Source of the DNA: Nereocystis luetkeana
Lineage: Eukaryota; Sar; Phaeophyceae; Laminariales; Laminariaceae
Assembly: GCA_031213475.1 (NCBI GenBank)
Contig: JARUPZ010000009.1
Location: 6,605,601-6,669,600 of the forward strand
Direction: 5' to 3'
DNA: 64,000 nucleotides
Part shown: piece by piece, positions 13,027 through 24,100 of the stretch
Layout: each line of letters opens with the position of its first letter
Numbering within the stretch: the stretch's first letter is position 1
Translations under genes and position numbers: made by a program
Notes under the pieces: model-generated
What the model saw: the letters and a program-made list of their open reading frames with translations, nothing else
Databases searched by the model: none
Told to the model about the DNA's origin: nothing

Positions 13027-13644
13027 TCACCCGCTCGGCATTCTGTCGGACAAAGTGTTGTAAGGTTCGATGTTGGTGTCCAATGCCCTCAGTGTAAAGC
13101 TCTTCTTCGCTCGAGATTTTCCAGCGGAGTAGACCTTGTTCTTGTACAGCTGCCACTTCCCGCTCCCGTTCTGGAAGTAGGCTAGGACTCGCAGCTCATC
13201 ACAGTCTGCCGGGAACGGGACCTTTGTCGCCGGACTCTTACCCAGCGGCCCCATACGGTGGTCCTTCATCCAGAAATACCCCACGTCCTCCATCTTCGTG
13301 ATCTCTTCCATCTCTCTCCGGATGCAGGCACGCAAGCCTACACCCGGGTTTCCGGCTGCCAGGGTCAAGCCCGTGACGTTGGTCGTCCGTTCGGTGTGTT
13401 CGGTTGTCCTCATCTTGTTTTCTTCGATGACCGAGTAAGAGACGGTGTATATGCTATCGTTGGCAAACACGAGTTGCGGTGTCTTCCCCCGAGGCGTGAT
13501 GTCGGTTATAGAAGAAAGCGCACGCCGACGAGAAACATCATCGTCACCCATGCGGGCCATCGCGTCTGTGAAGATTGTTGTTAGCCGCTGCGGTTGTTTG
13601 GGAGACTTCGGCTTGAAACCCGTCCTGCTGCTAGACACGCCCAT
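13027..13644 (-). CDS. Predicted N-myristoylated protein of unknown function (first exon)
   Basis: The 205-codon minus-strand frame starts with an ATG whose product begins MGVSSS, a good N-myristoylation signal (Gly2, Ser at positions 5-6). A Lys/Pro-rich basic stretch at residues 11-20 would support membrane association. The rest (residues 25-205) has no low complexity and mixed charge, with G/C-ending codons, and reads like a folded domain. I recognise no family. The frame closes at TGA exactly inside GGGTGAGTGAG, so the stop is probably intronic: the consensus 5' splice donor GTGAGT lies at 13030-13025 and translation likely continues into later exons. A pyrimidine-rich tract lies about 120-200 bases upstream of the ATG. 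This is the best candidate live gene in the window. Confidence 0.65.
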   Translation of the reverse strand: MGVSSSRTGFKPKSPKQPQRLTTIFTDAMARMGDDDVSRRRALSSITDITPRGKTPQLVFANDSIYTVSYSVIEENKMRTTEHTERTTNVTGLTLAAGNPGVGLRACIRREMEEITKMEDVGYFWMKDHRMGPLGKSPATKVPFPADCDELRVLAYFQNGSGKWQLYKNKVYSAGKSRAKKSFTLRALDTNIEPYNTLSDRMPSG

Positions 13645-14650
13645 CGCGGCAGTTTAGGGTGGATGTTGGCCGTGCACTTCTGTGACAGCCGGGTGCTGGG
13701 TGATGGCTCGACTGGCCAGGCGTTCAGAACAAATCATGGCTACGTACGCCCATCACTCGCCCACCAGAAAAGAAAAGGAGAACAAAGAAGAACAGGGTAA
13801 AAAAGAAATATAGAAAAGAGAACTAAAAAACTCTTGAGCATTTTGAGCTAATTTTTTCACAATCTCGCGCAGTCCGGCTTAATGCGACCCTGCCCGACCG
13901 AGGAACAGCCGAGCAAGGAAGATATGTGGCCATTGTGGCGTTTGTACTGCTTGTTTCAAATGTGAGGCATGGCGACGATCAGCTGGACTTCGCTCTCACA
14001 GTGACCCCACAGCACCGACTTCAACCGAAGCAATTTGCGTAGACTCCGGAAAATCATTCGATTATTTCCAGCCTGTGACATCTCGGAACGCAATAAATTT
14101 ATGATAAATTACGAGCTGATCTTATAGTAGTTCCCCCGCAACGCAGTTCACGACGCATTCTCACCTATCTACCCACAAAGTTGAAGTTGTACTGCTGTGT
14201 ACGGAGACCCTGGCATACGAGTAGCCGCGTGCTGTCGGTCATACAGAACGAAATGCGCCCCACATATACGCCTCGTATCATAGGCACGCATGAGCAGGCC
14301 GATCTTTGTCGTTCCGGCGACTTCGCCTTCGTGGGTGGTGTGTTGTCAAGCCGACCCTGCTATTATTCCCGACGAGAGAACGGAATAGCTCTGCCGTAGA
14401 TATCATGTCATACAGCAGCAGTAGCAGGAGTTGCACCCTTTACTGTTGTACGCGGATTATTAATAATAGTACAGCAGTGAGTAGTTTATTCTGTTGGGCA
14501 TCGGTGCAGATTCTTCGTCTTCAAATAATGACGAATTTGATGAGGAAGCTCGACAACCAGAAACACACAACCAAACCGAGGTACGTGTGTAGAAAGGGTT
14601 CAGGGTTAGACCGCTAGCCAGGCGTACGGCGACGCTGGATCAGGCCTCTT

Positions 14651-14820
14651 GTCGACCACTGCTGCTGCTGCTGCTGCTGCGGCTGATATTGACGCTTCTA
14701 CTGCTTGCTGCTGCCACTGCTACTGACGCTTCTACTGCTGCTGCCGCTGCTACTGCTGCTGCATCAAATAAATACTGATGTTTTATAACATTTTTTTCCC
14801 TGCCGCTGCTGCTGCTGCCA
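14651..14820. repeat. CTG/CAG trinucleotide repeats
   Basis: Interrupted (CTG)n runs lie at 14658-14680, 14700-14762 and 14800-14820 on the plus strand. They are separated by CTTCTACTG variants and one unique stretch. Minus-strand translation gives Ala/Ser-rich low complexity only. Confidence 0.8.
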
Positions 14821-15080
14821 AGCTGATGACCTTTTTTTTCGTAGATGGATGTTCGTTCCGTTCGTATCGAGGTTTTGAAATTCGACTCAACAAGCTGTAT
14901 TCGCCCAGGACGATGCGTCGCAGATTTGAGTACCACAGACACTGAGGTCACTCCTTGCTAACATCAGTGACTGGTACCGCGTGGCTCAACTGCTGCTGCA
15001 ACTCTGTGGCTCGTTTCCATGTGTATCCTAAACACAAGAAGTCGGGTTGAGGTGAAACTTCTCGAATTTGAGGGAGTTGG

Positions 15081-15103
15081 CCCCCATAACGGGACTGCAG
15101 TCC
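15081..15103. mobile_element. Single arm of hairpin family B (relic)
   Basis: CCCCCATAACGGGACTGCAG matches one arm of the hairpin elements at 49.6, 56.0 and 61.9 kb (arm core GTCCCCAAAACGGGACTGCAG). No partner arm is found nearby, so this is a remnant or a chance match. Confidence 0.4.
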
Positions 15104-16069
15104 TCCTGTAGAAGGTCCAAAAGGGGAATCCTTTCTTGTTGCGGGGTACTCTCAACTCGGGGTACACACTGTTGTATCTGCTGTACGGTTGAGTAGTAAT
15201 CGCCTTTCGCCAGGTGGTTTATGGCATGCGTCCCAGATATGTACGTACGTCCCACACACTTGTAGGAGTACCACTGCTGTACGCACATTCTTGTACGAGT
15301 AATAATAACGCTATACTCATACGCGTATATTTTTCTATTCTGATACTGCGGATAAAACCGGCATGCTTCCTGTGGGAAATGGATCGGGCGATATTATACC
15401 CGTAAAGATTCGGATCATATCCTTTTGAAACGGTTTATCTTTGCCCAAGGGGATACCAGGTATACCAACACGTGACAGAGCGAACGTAAGATACGTATAC
15501 CGTGCAAGAGGGCAAACTCGATCCCAGTGGTCGTATGGTCGAGTAGTCGAACTTTTGTGCAGCACAGACAGCCACCAGCCTCCCTCCTGGCGAAGCCACG
15601 GCACAGACAGGACCACAAATTTGCGAACAGGTGCGCACACACGTGTGGAGCAGGGGTAAAAGAGATGATAGGGTACCTGGTATCATGGTCTACTACTGCA
15701 TGCTGGATTGGTTTAAGGCAGGCGTGAGCGTTCCATGAAGAACCATCCAGTGCAGAAATACTGTTTTTTTGTTTCAGGTGAATCTTGACGTTCATTATTC
15801 TGCGCTCTGCATCTGATCCATCCAGGATTTAAGATTTGGCTACGTGCACAGACTGCCGTGGGATGCACACCCTTGCAGGGAACATGCCAGGTACCTGTTG
15901 CCACTTTGTTGGGCCACAATGGAGCGACGACTGACATATTGCATATACGCACCGACTATTTCGTAGGGATGGATCTTACCATGCAGCACCAGGATTGAAG
16001 ACAGTTACATTCACCCAGTTGCGCATGTTCCGAGCGACAGATATCCTACAATTTTGGGTTCACGTTTGA

Positions 16070-16323
16070 GGCGTGCTACGATTGAGGTTCCCCCTTATTT
16101 ATCGGGGGCTCCTAACTTAAGGGGCTCCATATCTCATCCGAAAGCTGACTTGATCAAAAATCAGCTTGCATACCGATTACTAATCCCATGACCGAAGTCT
16201 CCGACAACGTCATCTTTCGAAACAAGATTTGCATTCCGACGATTTTACGTTGAGGAACGCCGTCATCCAGAATAAGAAATATTATTAATAGCGGAAATGT
16301 GCTACTTCTATCGTAGAACGCGT
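16070..16323 (-). mobile_element. MITE family A, copy 2
   Basis: This is one of the best copies, in reverse orientation, with both ends visible. The left end is GGCGTGCTACGATTGAGGTTC and the right end GCTACTTCTATCGTAGAACGC, which are inverted repeats of each other with consensus GCGTTCTACGATAGAGGT. The interior shares GGCTCC, TAACTTAAGG, GGCTCC and AACAAGATTTGCATTCCGACG with the other copies. It is 254 bp long with no coding capacity. Confidence 0.8.
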
Positions 16324-16672
16324 CGTTTGCGGTAACCTTCTGTGCCGATAACAACCGGAAGTGATGGGACCTACCTTACCAGCAACAGTGCGGTTTCGTG
16401 GAAACATGGTAAAAACCAATTAGAGCAACGATATATATATATATTTCTTTTTGCTCATCCCATTTATTATCTTCGCACATCTTCTCCTCTCTCTCCTCCC
16501 AAGCCGTAACTCAGATCCGGGGTCACATGGCAGGCTCTTCTACCCCCTTCCCACTACGGTACGTGCCTTCATTTTTATCGCGAGAAATTTTCAGCCTTTT
16601 CTTCCCTCGTCGACTCGCATCGAATTGTGCCTACCATCGCTGCAAGGCGCTCTCAACAATTGAATCCTTGTC

Positions 16673-16781
16673 TTTTTTTTTTTTGCAAATAAAGTCAAAT
16701 GTCCGACCCACCTGGGGCTCGAACCCAGGACTCAAGCACAAGTAGAATTCGAGGTTAACCACTTGAACCACCGGGGCGACC
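16673..16781 (-). ncRNA. tRNA-like sequence with poly-A tail (SINE-like)
   Basis: On the minus strand a D-arm-like GGTTCAAGTGGTTAACC (box A position) is followed by a good T-arm CTGGG-TTCGAGC-CCCAG (box B). The anticodon stem can pair (CTCGA/TTGAG) but its loop is 13 instead of 7 bases, and the acceptor stem has two mismatches. A functional tRNA is therefore unlikely. About 20 bases beyond the tRNA-like part comes a run of 12 A, as in a tRNA-derived SINE or a retroposed tRNA pseudogene. No target-site duplication is clear. Confidence 0.5.
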
Positions 16782-17090
16782 GGCCTACAACCACCTTTGT
16801 GTTTGTAGAAAACTCCCATCAGCACGTTCGCCGTGACCCCCTCCATATCCAACATGAAAGGCGCCTTTCCTTCTCCCACTGCATCCCTCCGGTCTCCCTC
16901 CCTCCTCCTGCGTTACCCCAAACCTGATGCTTTCAATTCAGACGAGCTCCATACAAACCCGACAGAGCAACCAAGCCCCACCGAGTGATGTAAATAGGTC
17001 AGGGCAGATACGTTCCGCCATTGTTTTTATCTCACTCGTTTTCAACCGGGTAGAAGCCGTGTAACCTGCACCGCCCAGAAAATGATTCCT

Positions 17091-17146
17091 GTAGGTTGGA
17101 TTCGATCTTGCACAACGCGTCCTAACCGCTAGGTTTTGCCCAGGAC
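17091..17146 (-). ncRNA. Second tRNA-like head (degenerate)
   Basis: On the minus strand AACCTAGCGGTTAGGACGCG resembles box A and its D arm, and AAGATCGAATCC resembles box B (consensus GGTTCGANTCC). The spacing between the boxes is short and no full cloverleaf can be drawn. It lies 310 bases from the tRNA-like element at 16.7 kb and may belong to the same class of relics. Confidence 0.35.
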
Positions 17147-20100
17147 AATCATGATCGTGGACTCGCACTGCGATATCACCGTTCGGGTCATCGCTAATTT
17201 TTTCTTTATTATTATGTATAACATGGCGGGTTCCACCGGGCTCGCAATCTTACTTTTCTAAAGGCCAGATTTTGGGCGGGGTTTGCCGTCGAGCTTCTTA
17301 GGTCACGAGGCTTAGAATATTGTACGTGCGCGGTTGTTGCAGCCCCCATCCGCAACCTGTCCAGTGCCCGCAGCGTTCAACAACGCCATCGGAATAACTA
17401 GAGATCGTGTTACGTTCGGCCGCAGATGGTAAATACATACCAGGTATGGATGCACCCTGCCCACCGGCGCCAACCTCACTGGCGGACGCAGACCCCACTC
17501 AGGGAACTTAGACCGTTCTCTCAGCAACGGTATGCTGCTTAGCCGCCCACCCCGCTCGAGCTCGGCAAACCTCGGCACGATATATACGTGGCCAGTGGGG
17601 GGTGCCATCGGTATTGGTGCTAGTGGTATTTGAGTCAGTTCTCTTGTGAGACTCATATTCACATGCTTCTTGCTCTTTGCCATTTCACTGTTGATGTTGC
17701 AGCGGTCAACTCTGCAACCTTGTGGCAAGCTAAGGGGTCTTGAACATTTTTCTCCGAGGGGGATCGAGTCAGCCAATTACCCACGCACTCGCCTATTCTT
17801 TCATGGGGTCCCTATCTTTTGAGGGGGGGATTGATTAACATAATATATGATTGACTTGCACTAGTGTGAATCATTCAGTACTAACAATGCAGAGAGACGA
17901 TGCCAATTGCCCGCAATGTCAATCTCCCACCTTGTGTCCTGTACAATGTGGCGCCGGTCGACCAACAACAGTAGCATCCTACGGTCTGTAAAATGTCGAA
18001 ATGTTAATATCGTGGTGTCAACCTTGGGCATCATTCCTCAGGCGCAATCGGATGCTCGCTGAGCCGCCTTATAGTGCTCGCCCTTATCCAAGGTCCCTTC
18101 AAGAAATATATCTTCGCGTCGCCCAATCCTCAAGCGTTGCGTTCTGTGTAAGGGATTTTATGTTCGTGGGCGCATACCGCACTTCATATTGTGCTGGTGT
18201 ACAGCCCGGCTCGTACTTGATGCCACTTCGTTTCAAGAAGGGTATATATAGCCGTTCCAGCACCGCCGACGGGCGTCTCCATCTTCGGATTTGACGGCAA
18301 AGATTAAGGAAACGTTCATAGAGTTTCGCATAACCCTTTTTTTTATCTTTACGCTGGTTAATGACTCGGTACCCCTCTTGGCGAAGATGTCGCGGTGGGT
18401 TGACTCTATATCTATGTTTGCCTCGTCGTGTTGTCCGTGATATTTGCTTGCTTTAATACAGACTGCTGGAAAGCCCCCGAAAGCATGGCAATGGAAAGAG
18501 CCGGTCGTTCCTGGAGACTCCAGGTAAGCGCCCGGATTAAGGGGCAGTGTTGGTGATGTCATACATGGTGTTCAGTCGCGAGTGGCAGGGATCGGAAACT
18601 CGCGGGGCATACAAACCCTAGGCCACATGTGGCAGCAGACTGTTGCAGATTCAGGTAGTATTCGAATTGAACAATATAGCACTAAAGAGACATCATAATG
18701 ACTTCAGCTTGGTGTAGTAGCCACCGTGAACGTGTCCAACACCTGCGTCTGGCGCGATGTTAAGGGGGAGTCACTTTTGGTCCCTTTGCTTCTCAGATGC
18801 CCCGCGCCACTCGCACAAGTGACGTGTCTATTACTTCGCAGACTTAGTGAGTATTGAAACTTCTGTGTTCGGAGGTATGTATTACTATGATCAGAACTGT
18901 TCTTACCACGAGCTGCGATACCAAACTAGTCCCATGTCGAATTTTAAGTGAGATACAGAGCCTCGCCCTAGTAGCCTAGACGCGGGAAACATATATGGGG
19001 GCTAACCCCCTCTACCCTTGAACAAGCCGCGCAGAACATGCATGCCGATTTCCGAACCTGCCACGTCAGAAGGCGTTCATTGTGTTTGGGGCTGTTGCCG
19101 TCGGTGACCTGACCCATCAGCGGATGCAGAGGATAATATTATGCCGTACGATTTGCTGTTGGTATGTTGTTGTTGCTCTTACTGTTCGGCGCGCTTCCTC
19201 TTGTTACGACTGCATCATGCTTCAGGTTGAAGCCTTCAGCAGTTGTACAGCACAAACGATAGGATAGTCCTGTTCTGACAGCGGTTGAGGCGTGTCATCA
19301 TTGACCTCAATCAGTTTAGGCGGTACCCTTTTCGCGAAAAACGCCTGATTTCGATCAAGGCTGGTTCCCATAAGTACAACACGATGGATGTATATATGTC
19401 TCATTGTCGCGTCGCAGTCAGTGCACGAGGGTGAGTTACAAAGCTCCATGCCACTCGAAGGGGATCATGCTGCGGTAGCCGGGGTACCCGGTTTAGCTCA
19501 TGCCGCCGAGGATTAGCCGATCTAAACCTCGCCCCCACACGGGTGTTCCATAGAGACAGTTGTACGTGCCCCATCAACATAGAAACTAGACGTAAAACAC
19601 GCAGAGGGTGTAGAGGATTGCCCAATACATTTTCGATCGATGGGGAAGACCAAAGCTACTCCCACCGTCTACCTTCTCATGGCTCGCGAGCAGTGAAAAG
19701 GCCGGATCCTCAGCCCGCTTTAGAGCGCCCGGGAAGGGCACACAACTGTCGGCAAGGCTTGTCGAGGCACGGAGTCGTTCTGTCACACATCGAGAAGTTC
19801 ACGGGACGGAAACAGATGAGGAATGGTATATAAGTTCACATATTTATTTGTGAAAATAAATGGTAAAGTAGTGAAGACATAGCAAATCGCGCAAAAACCA
19901 CCGCGCCTCAAATCTAGATGTTCTGAGCAATAAATACACCATATGATAGCAACGGCCCTCAATTTACCGTATCACGAGTCTTCGTTTAGTACCTATTCGA
20001 GGCGGGGGTTAGTTACATTAATGGGTTTCCGAGTGGAACGGCCGGAACCGCACCCCGACACGTGATAGTCTCGGCACATTGTTAATCGATTATCATGATC

Positions 20101-20861
20101 TCAGAAAGCCAGGCGACTGGCTTTTTCGAACCAAGCAGGACGCGATATATTCGTTGATCTGCTGTTGGGGAGGCAACATTCGCATCGAAATGGAACGTAT
20201 ACGCCACACGCGCCGAAGGCGTTGGGCGACTTGCCACAAGAAGCATTTTGAACGACGAAACTCGATTTGTCCCAAGTAACAAGTTTGATGTGCTTGAGAG
20301 GTTTTCGCACTGAAAACGGGAGGGAAAGTTTCCATTCGTCAATCACATCGGTAGACCCAAGAAATTGTTCGTTCTGTTTTTGTGGCCCTGGGAGAAGACT
20401 CTACATCTCTAAATTTTGCGCTTGGGAACGCGATGGGAACAAACTGAGACAATTTTACATTTTTTTTCGGTGTTCTTCGATATTTACGCAACTGAGGTAT
20501 ACAGAACGAAGATTCATCTAGCGTAGGGGTGCGTCCCAAGTACAAGTTGACGCCTTTCTCTTGTCGAGATACCTTAAACAGTGCTACGGCAGTAGTAAAG
20601 TCGGGGTCGACGCAACGCGCAGACAGCGATTGCCAAGAGGTGACAAAACAAGGCACTGCCTAAAACCGCTATGGAGCGTGAGTGCACACTGGAAAGCTTA
20701 GCACACTCTTGTTTGGAACCTCACAGCCAGAGAACAAACGCTGTGGTATGAATTTTGAAGATTGACTACGAACGTGTAACCCACGTTTTCCCGAACTTCA
20801 CGTCTGTTGGGGCAGACTGCCCCCCCCTTCTGTTGAGCGGACTCCGCAGCCTACAAAGGAC
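17147..20861. other. No recognised gene; spacer
   Basis: A 154-codon minus-strand frame (17312-17776) and a 109-codon one (18233-18562) have mixed composition, but I recognise neither. The first contains an exact TACCAGGTA palindrome (17438-17446, plus strand). I see no RNA gene or repeat family here. Confidence 0.4.
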
Positions 20862-21111
20862 TTGTTCTACGACAGGGGTACCACCTTTCCGGTAATTTGT
20901 TTTTCTGAATGATCGGGTTTCTTCACCCAAAATCGCCCGAATGTCAATCTTGTTTCGATAAATTTAATGACGTTTTAGTAGACTTAGGCCATGGCCTTTA
21001 TTCATCGGTATGAATTTTGGATTTCGCTCAAGTCAGTTTTCTGGTTAGGTATGAAGCTCCTCATGTGAGCAGCCTCAGAAACAATTAGGGCAAACCTCTA
21101 TCGCAGAACAC
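20862..21111 (+). mobile_element. MITE family A, copy 3
   Basis: This forward copy has both ends. The left end is TTGTTCTACGACAGGGGTACC and the right end CCTCTATCGCAGAACACA. The interior shares GGGTTTCTTCACCCAAAATCG, CTTAGGCCATGG, TTCATCGG, GCTCAAGTCAGTTTTC and AGCCTCAGAAACAATTAGGG with the other copies. About 250 bp, non-coding. Confidence 0.8.
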
Positions 21112-24100
21112 ATCACAGTTCGATACGGACCTAGCATCATGAAAAACCATCAATTAAGTTCAAATGGCTGCTGAGGCAGCGAAAACGTTGCGGTGGATAA
21201 TATGAAAGAGTCAGGGATGTAGTGGAGGAGGGAGGAAGACTCGGGCATCAGCTGATCACTATTTCGGCCTGTCGCGGCAGGGGAATGACTCAGTCTGATC
21301 ATAAGCGTTTGCTCAGGCTACGCCTTCATACTTGTGGTGGCTAAAAGTTGGAATGAGGAACGTCTTATCGATAGCCAACAGGATTGAGGAGGGAAGGTGT
21401 TTTTCCTCAAGTCAATATTTATCGACTATAGTCCCAGGTATGTTGGTACATAAGATAGTGCTTTCCGGTCGGAGCCATCCCACGGTAAGGGTACACCAGA
21501 AAGTCCTGAGCCCTCACATTAGAAGCTCTATATCTTACCCGATACAGTACTTGAAAGGGTACTGTTCGCGCCACACGAGCGGCACTTCTATGGGCTAGTC
21601 CTAAAACGAATATACGAGTAACGTTTTCATCCCTACTGCTGGTTCCTCACTAAGGGAACTCAGTCGGTCAGAAAACTTTGACCGAAAACGCGCAACTCTT
21701 ACGGTGGGGTGACTCGTCCGAGTCTGCGCAGCAATCGCGGGTCACTGCGGTGGCTAGTGGAATGATCCAAGTCGGAAATGAGAGCATGGAACAATAAACA
21801 AACGTAAGATAGTTTACGACAACAGCTGTTGCCCTTGCAGCGGGGTCCCGGAACGAGCGACGGTGCCTTCACGAGGACGTGCGAATAAGTGGACATGCTA
21901 TATTCTTCGTTTCTCCACTATCATGTGGCCTTTGCCGCGTGCATGTCATGGTACATTAGACGTAAACAGAGTTGGGTGAGACCACCGTCTTCAGTCTAGT
22001 GGGAAATGGAGCGTGCAGAAACACAACGACGCACGTGTAGGCCAATCGGCTGAGGACATATGTCTCGAGTATTTAATTACGTACTTTACGTGGTCGGGCA
22101 AGACGAAACCGAGTTCCACCGGTAGAACGAAATCGATGTAATAGGAGATATTGAATGCGATAAGGGTGGGTTTCATGGGTTAAACCCTAGAAACACTAGA
22201 CGTTTGAGCACCAACCAGATAATTGGGAATTTCATTTACCAACCCAAACCCAAGGAACAGACGTTGTAAGGGGAACACTGACTAGCGCATCCACCCAGCC
22301 TACGCGTGCAGTGGTGTTAGGTTTAGCAACACTTCCAGATAGGAACATGCTTGCAGTAAAGTTCACTACTCGGCCCTAGCTCAGCGCAGAAGCACTGGGT
22401 AGGTATTCATTTAGATGGATTCGGGAATGGAAGAAGTTGTGGGTTACAACATGTTCGAGCTAGTGTGAAATAACGTACGGGAGCCTTGAGGATGGTCTGG
22501 GATGCCTTTCGTACGCACGACAAAAGAAACTAACAGGAGAGAGTGCTTCTGAGAATGACGAATGAATAAAACATCCAGACCACCTCCCCCCCTTTCAATA
22601 CGTTGCATAGTTTATGTCCCGTGATTTCATGTCCAGGATTTGCGCCGAACTGAAGGATCCTCGCGAATGTGTGTCGGTTGTGAAGCCCCCCTTCTTTGTG
22701 GAAGGAGGCCTCCCCCAGTGAAATACTTCCTCTCAAGCGTGAACGAAGGCGGGAAAAAAATGCTAACAAATTTAAAAAGAGGGGCCATCCTACCAAAATT
22801 CAGGTTTAGGTGAAAATACCATGGTGTACCATTTGAAAGGAGCAATCTTCGTACCATTATACCGTATGACCTTTGAAAATCTTGTGCTGGAATGTGCTCT
22901 GTTAGGTTTGTTTGGTTTGCTGCTCGGCGGCACAGCCGCACATCGCACAATTATTCACTGTTGCAGCACTCCATGGCCACACCCATCCAGCGGAGGAGGG
23001 CACCCTCCCTGTGAGGAGGGTGGTTGCCAGTATTCCCCCTTTCCCACTGGTGAGTGTTGTTGCTACGAGCGAAATGCTGCGGCGTTGAATGGCGCAGATT
23101 TCTAAGAAGCGTTTTGGCATTAGAAAGCGTGATTTACCAAATTGGGGCATTCAGGCGTGAATTGCATGCTTTACAGCTGCTGCCGCAACAGTGAAATTTG
23201 TTATCTGTAATGCGAAACGCAGTAGCTTAGCTAGCAGGGGCGATATAGTGAGAGTTATAGCTAAGGTCGTAGTTTGTTCCGTTTGTTTCGCGGGGAGGAG
23301 CAGGCTTTACGCAAAGAGCCTCCTAGTAAATGCACCTGTCGTTTCGGAGCAAACCGGTTCTGATTATTACGATTGGCACCCGCATGTTCGCTATGATCTG
23401 GCTCTCGCAAACTGTTTAGCCTATCCCAAAGGGTAGGGTTGAGCGATTGCTCCCGGAGTATTGGAACAAATAATCATTGTCGCTAGTGTATTACATCGGT
23501 GGGAACTGCGGAGAAGGGTGAGCCCCCGGCGGCCTTTAACCCGCACGACCGGGGGTCCTGCAGGGGGTGCTGGGGGGTGCGCAACACGCGCTCGCAAATA
23601 ACATTCGTGCTACATGTAAGTAGAGATACCTCAAGTTGAGGAATCACTTGTTTTTGCGCGCTTCACAATATTGTACGTTCCAGATGAAGACTCTTCGTCC
23701 TATTTTGAAATATTTCGGCAGGACCTAGGACGATGCAGCGAATGATATTCTCTCGATTTTCAAGTGTACCCTAACCGTTTCATCTTTCTGTCGTTTATAC
23801 ATTTGTTGTCGATCTAGATGGCGACGCGGCTGCGGCTAACAAGGGTGGGTTGGATAGGGTTTTCGCTGCCGATCGTCTGTCCGGCCGGTGCGCCTTCCGT
23901 ACGTGTGACGGCCGGCCATATGGACTGGGGACACCATGTAATAAGATCGTGCTCCGTGCACGACCTGTTGCCGCTGCCGTGCGAGAGCGACAAGTCATCG
24001 GAGTGGTCCGACAGTTATGTGGTCGAACTCCCTTACAATTGCACCTGCGCGGCATTGAAGGGTAGACGAGAGAACACTGCATGACTTGACCTAGACCTTA

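Larger units (their letters stand above)
13645..16069. other. Spacer upstream of the myristoylated-protein gene
   Basis: No gene is recognised. The first 200 bases would hold the promoter and 5' leader of the minus-strand gene at 13.0-13.6 kb; a pyrimidine-rich block on that strand lies near 13770-13830. The stretch also holds the CTG repeats (14651-14820), half of a hairpin element (15081-15103) and two exact TACCWGGTA palindromes (15454-15462 and 15674-15682). Confidence 0.4.

Noticed and set aside
16703..16781. Functional tRNA gene
   Set aside because: Good T arm and D arm, but a 13-base anticodon loop, a mismatched acceptor stem and an A12 tail argue for a SINE or pseudogene.
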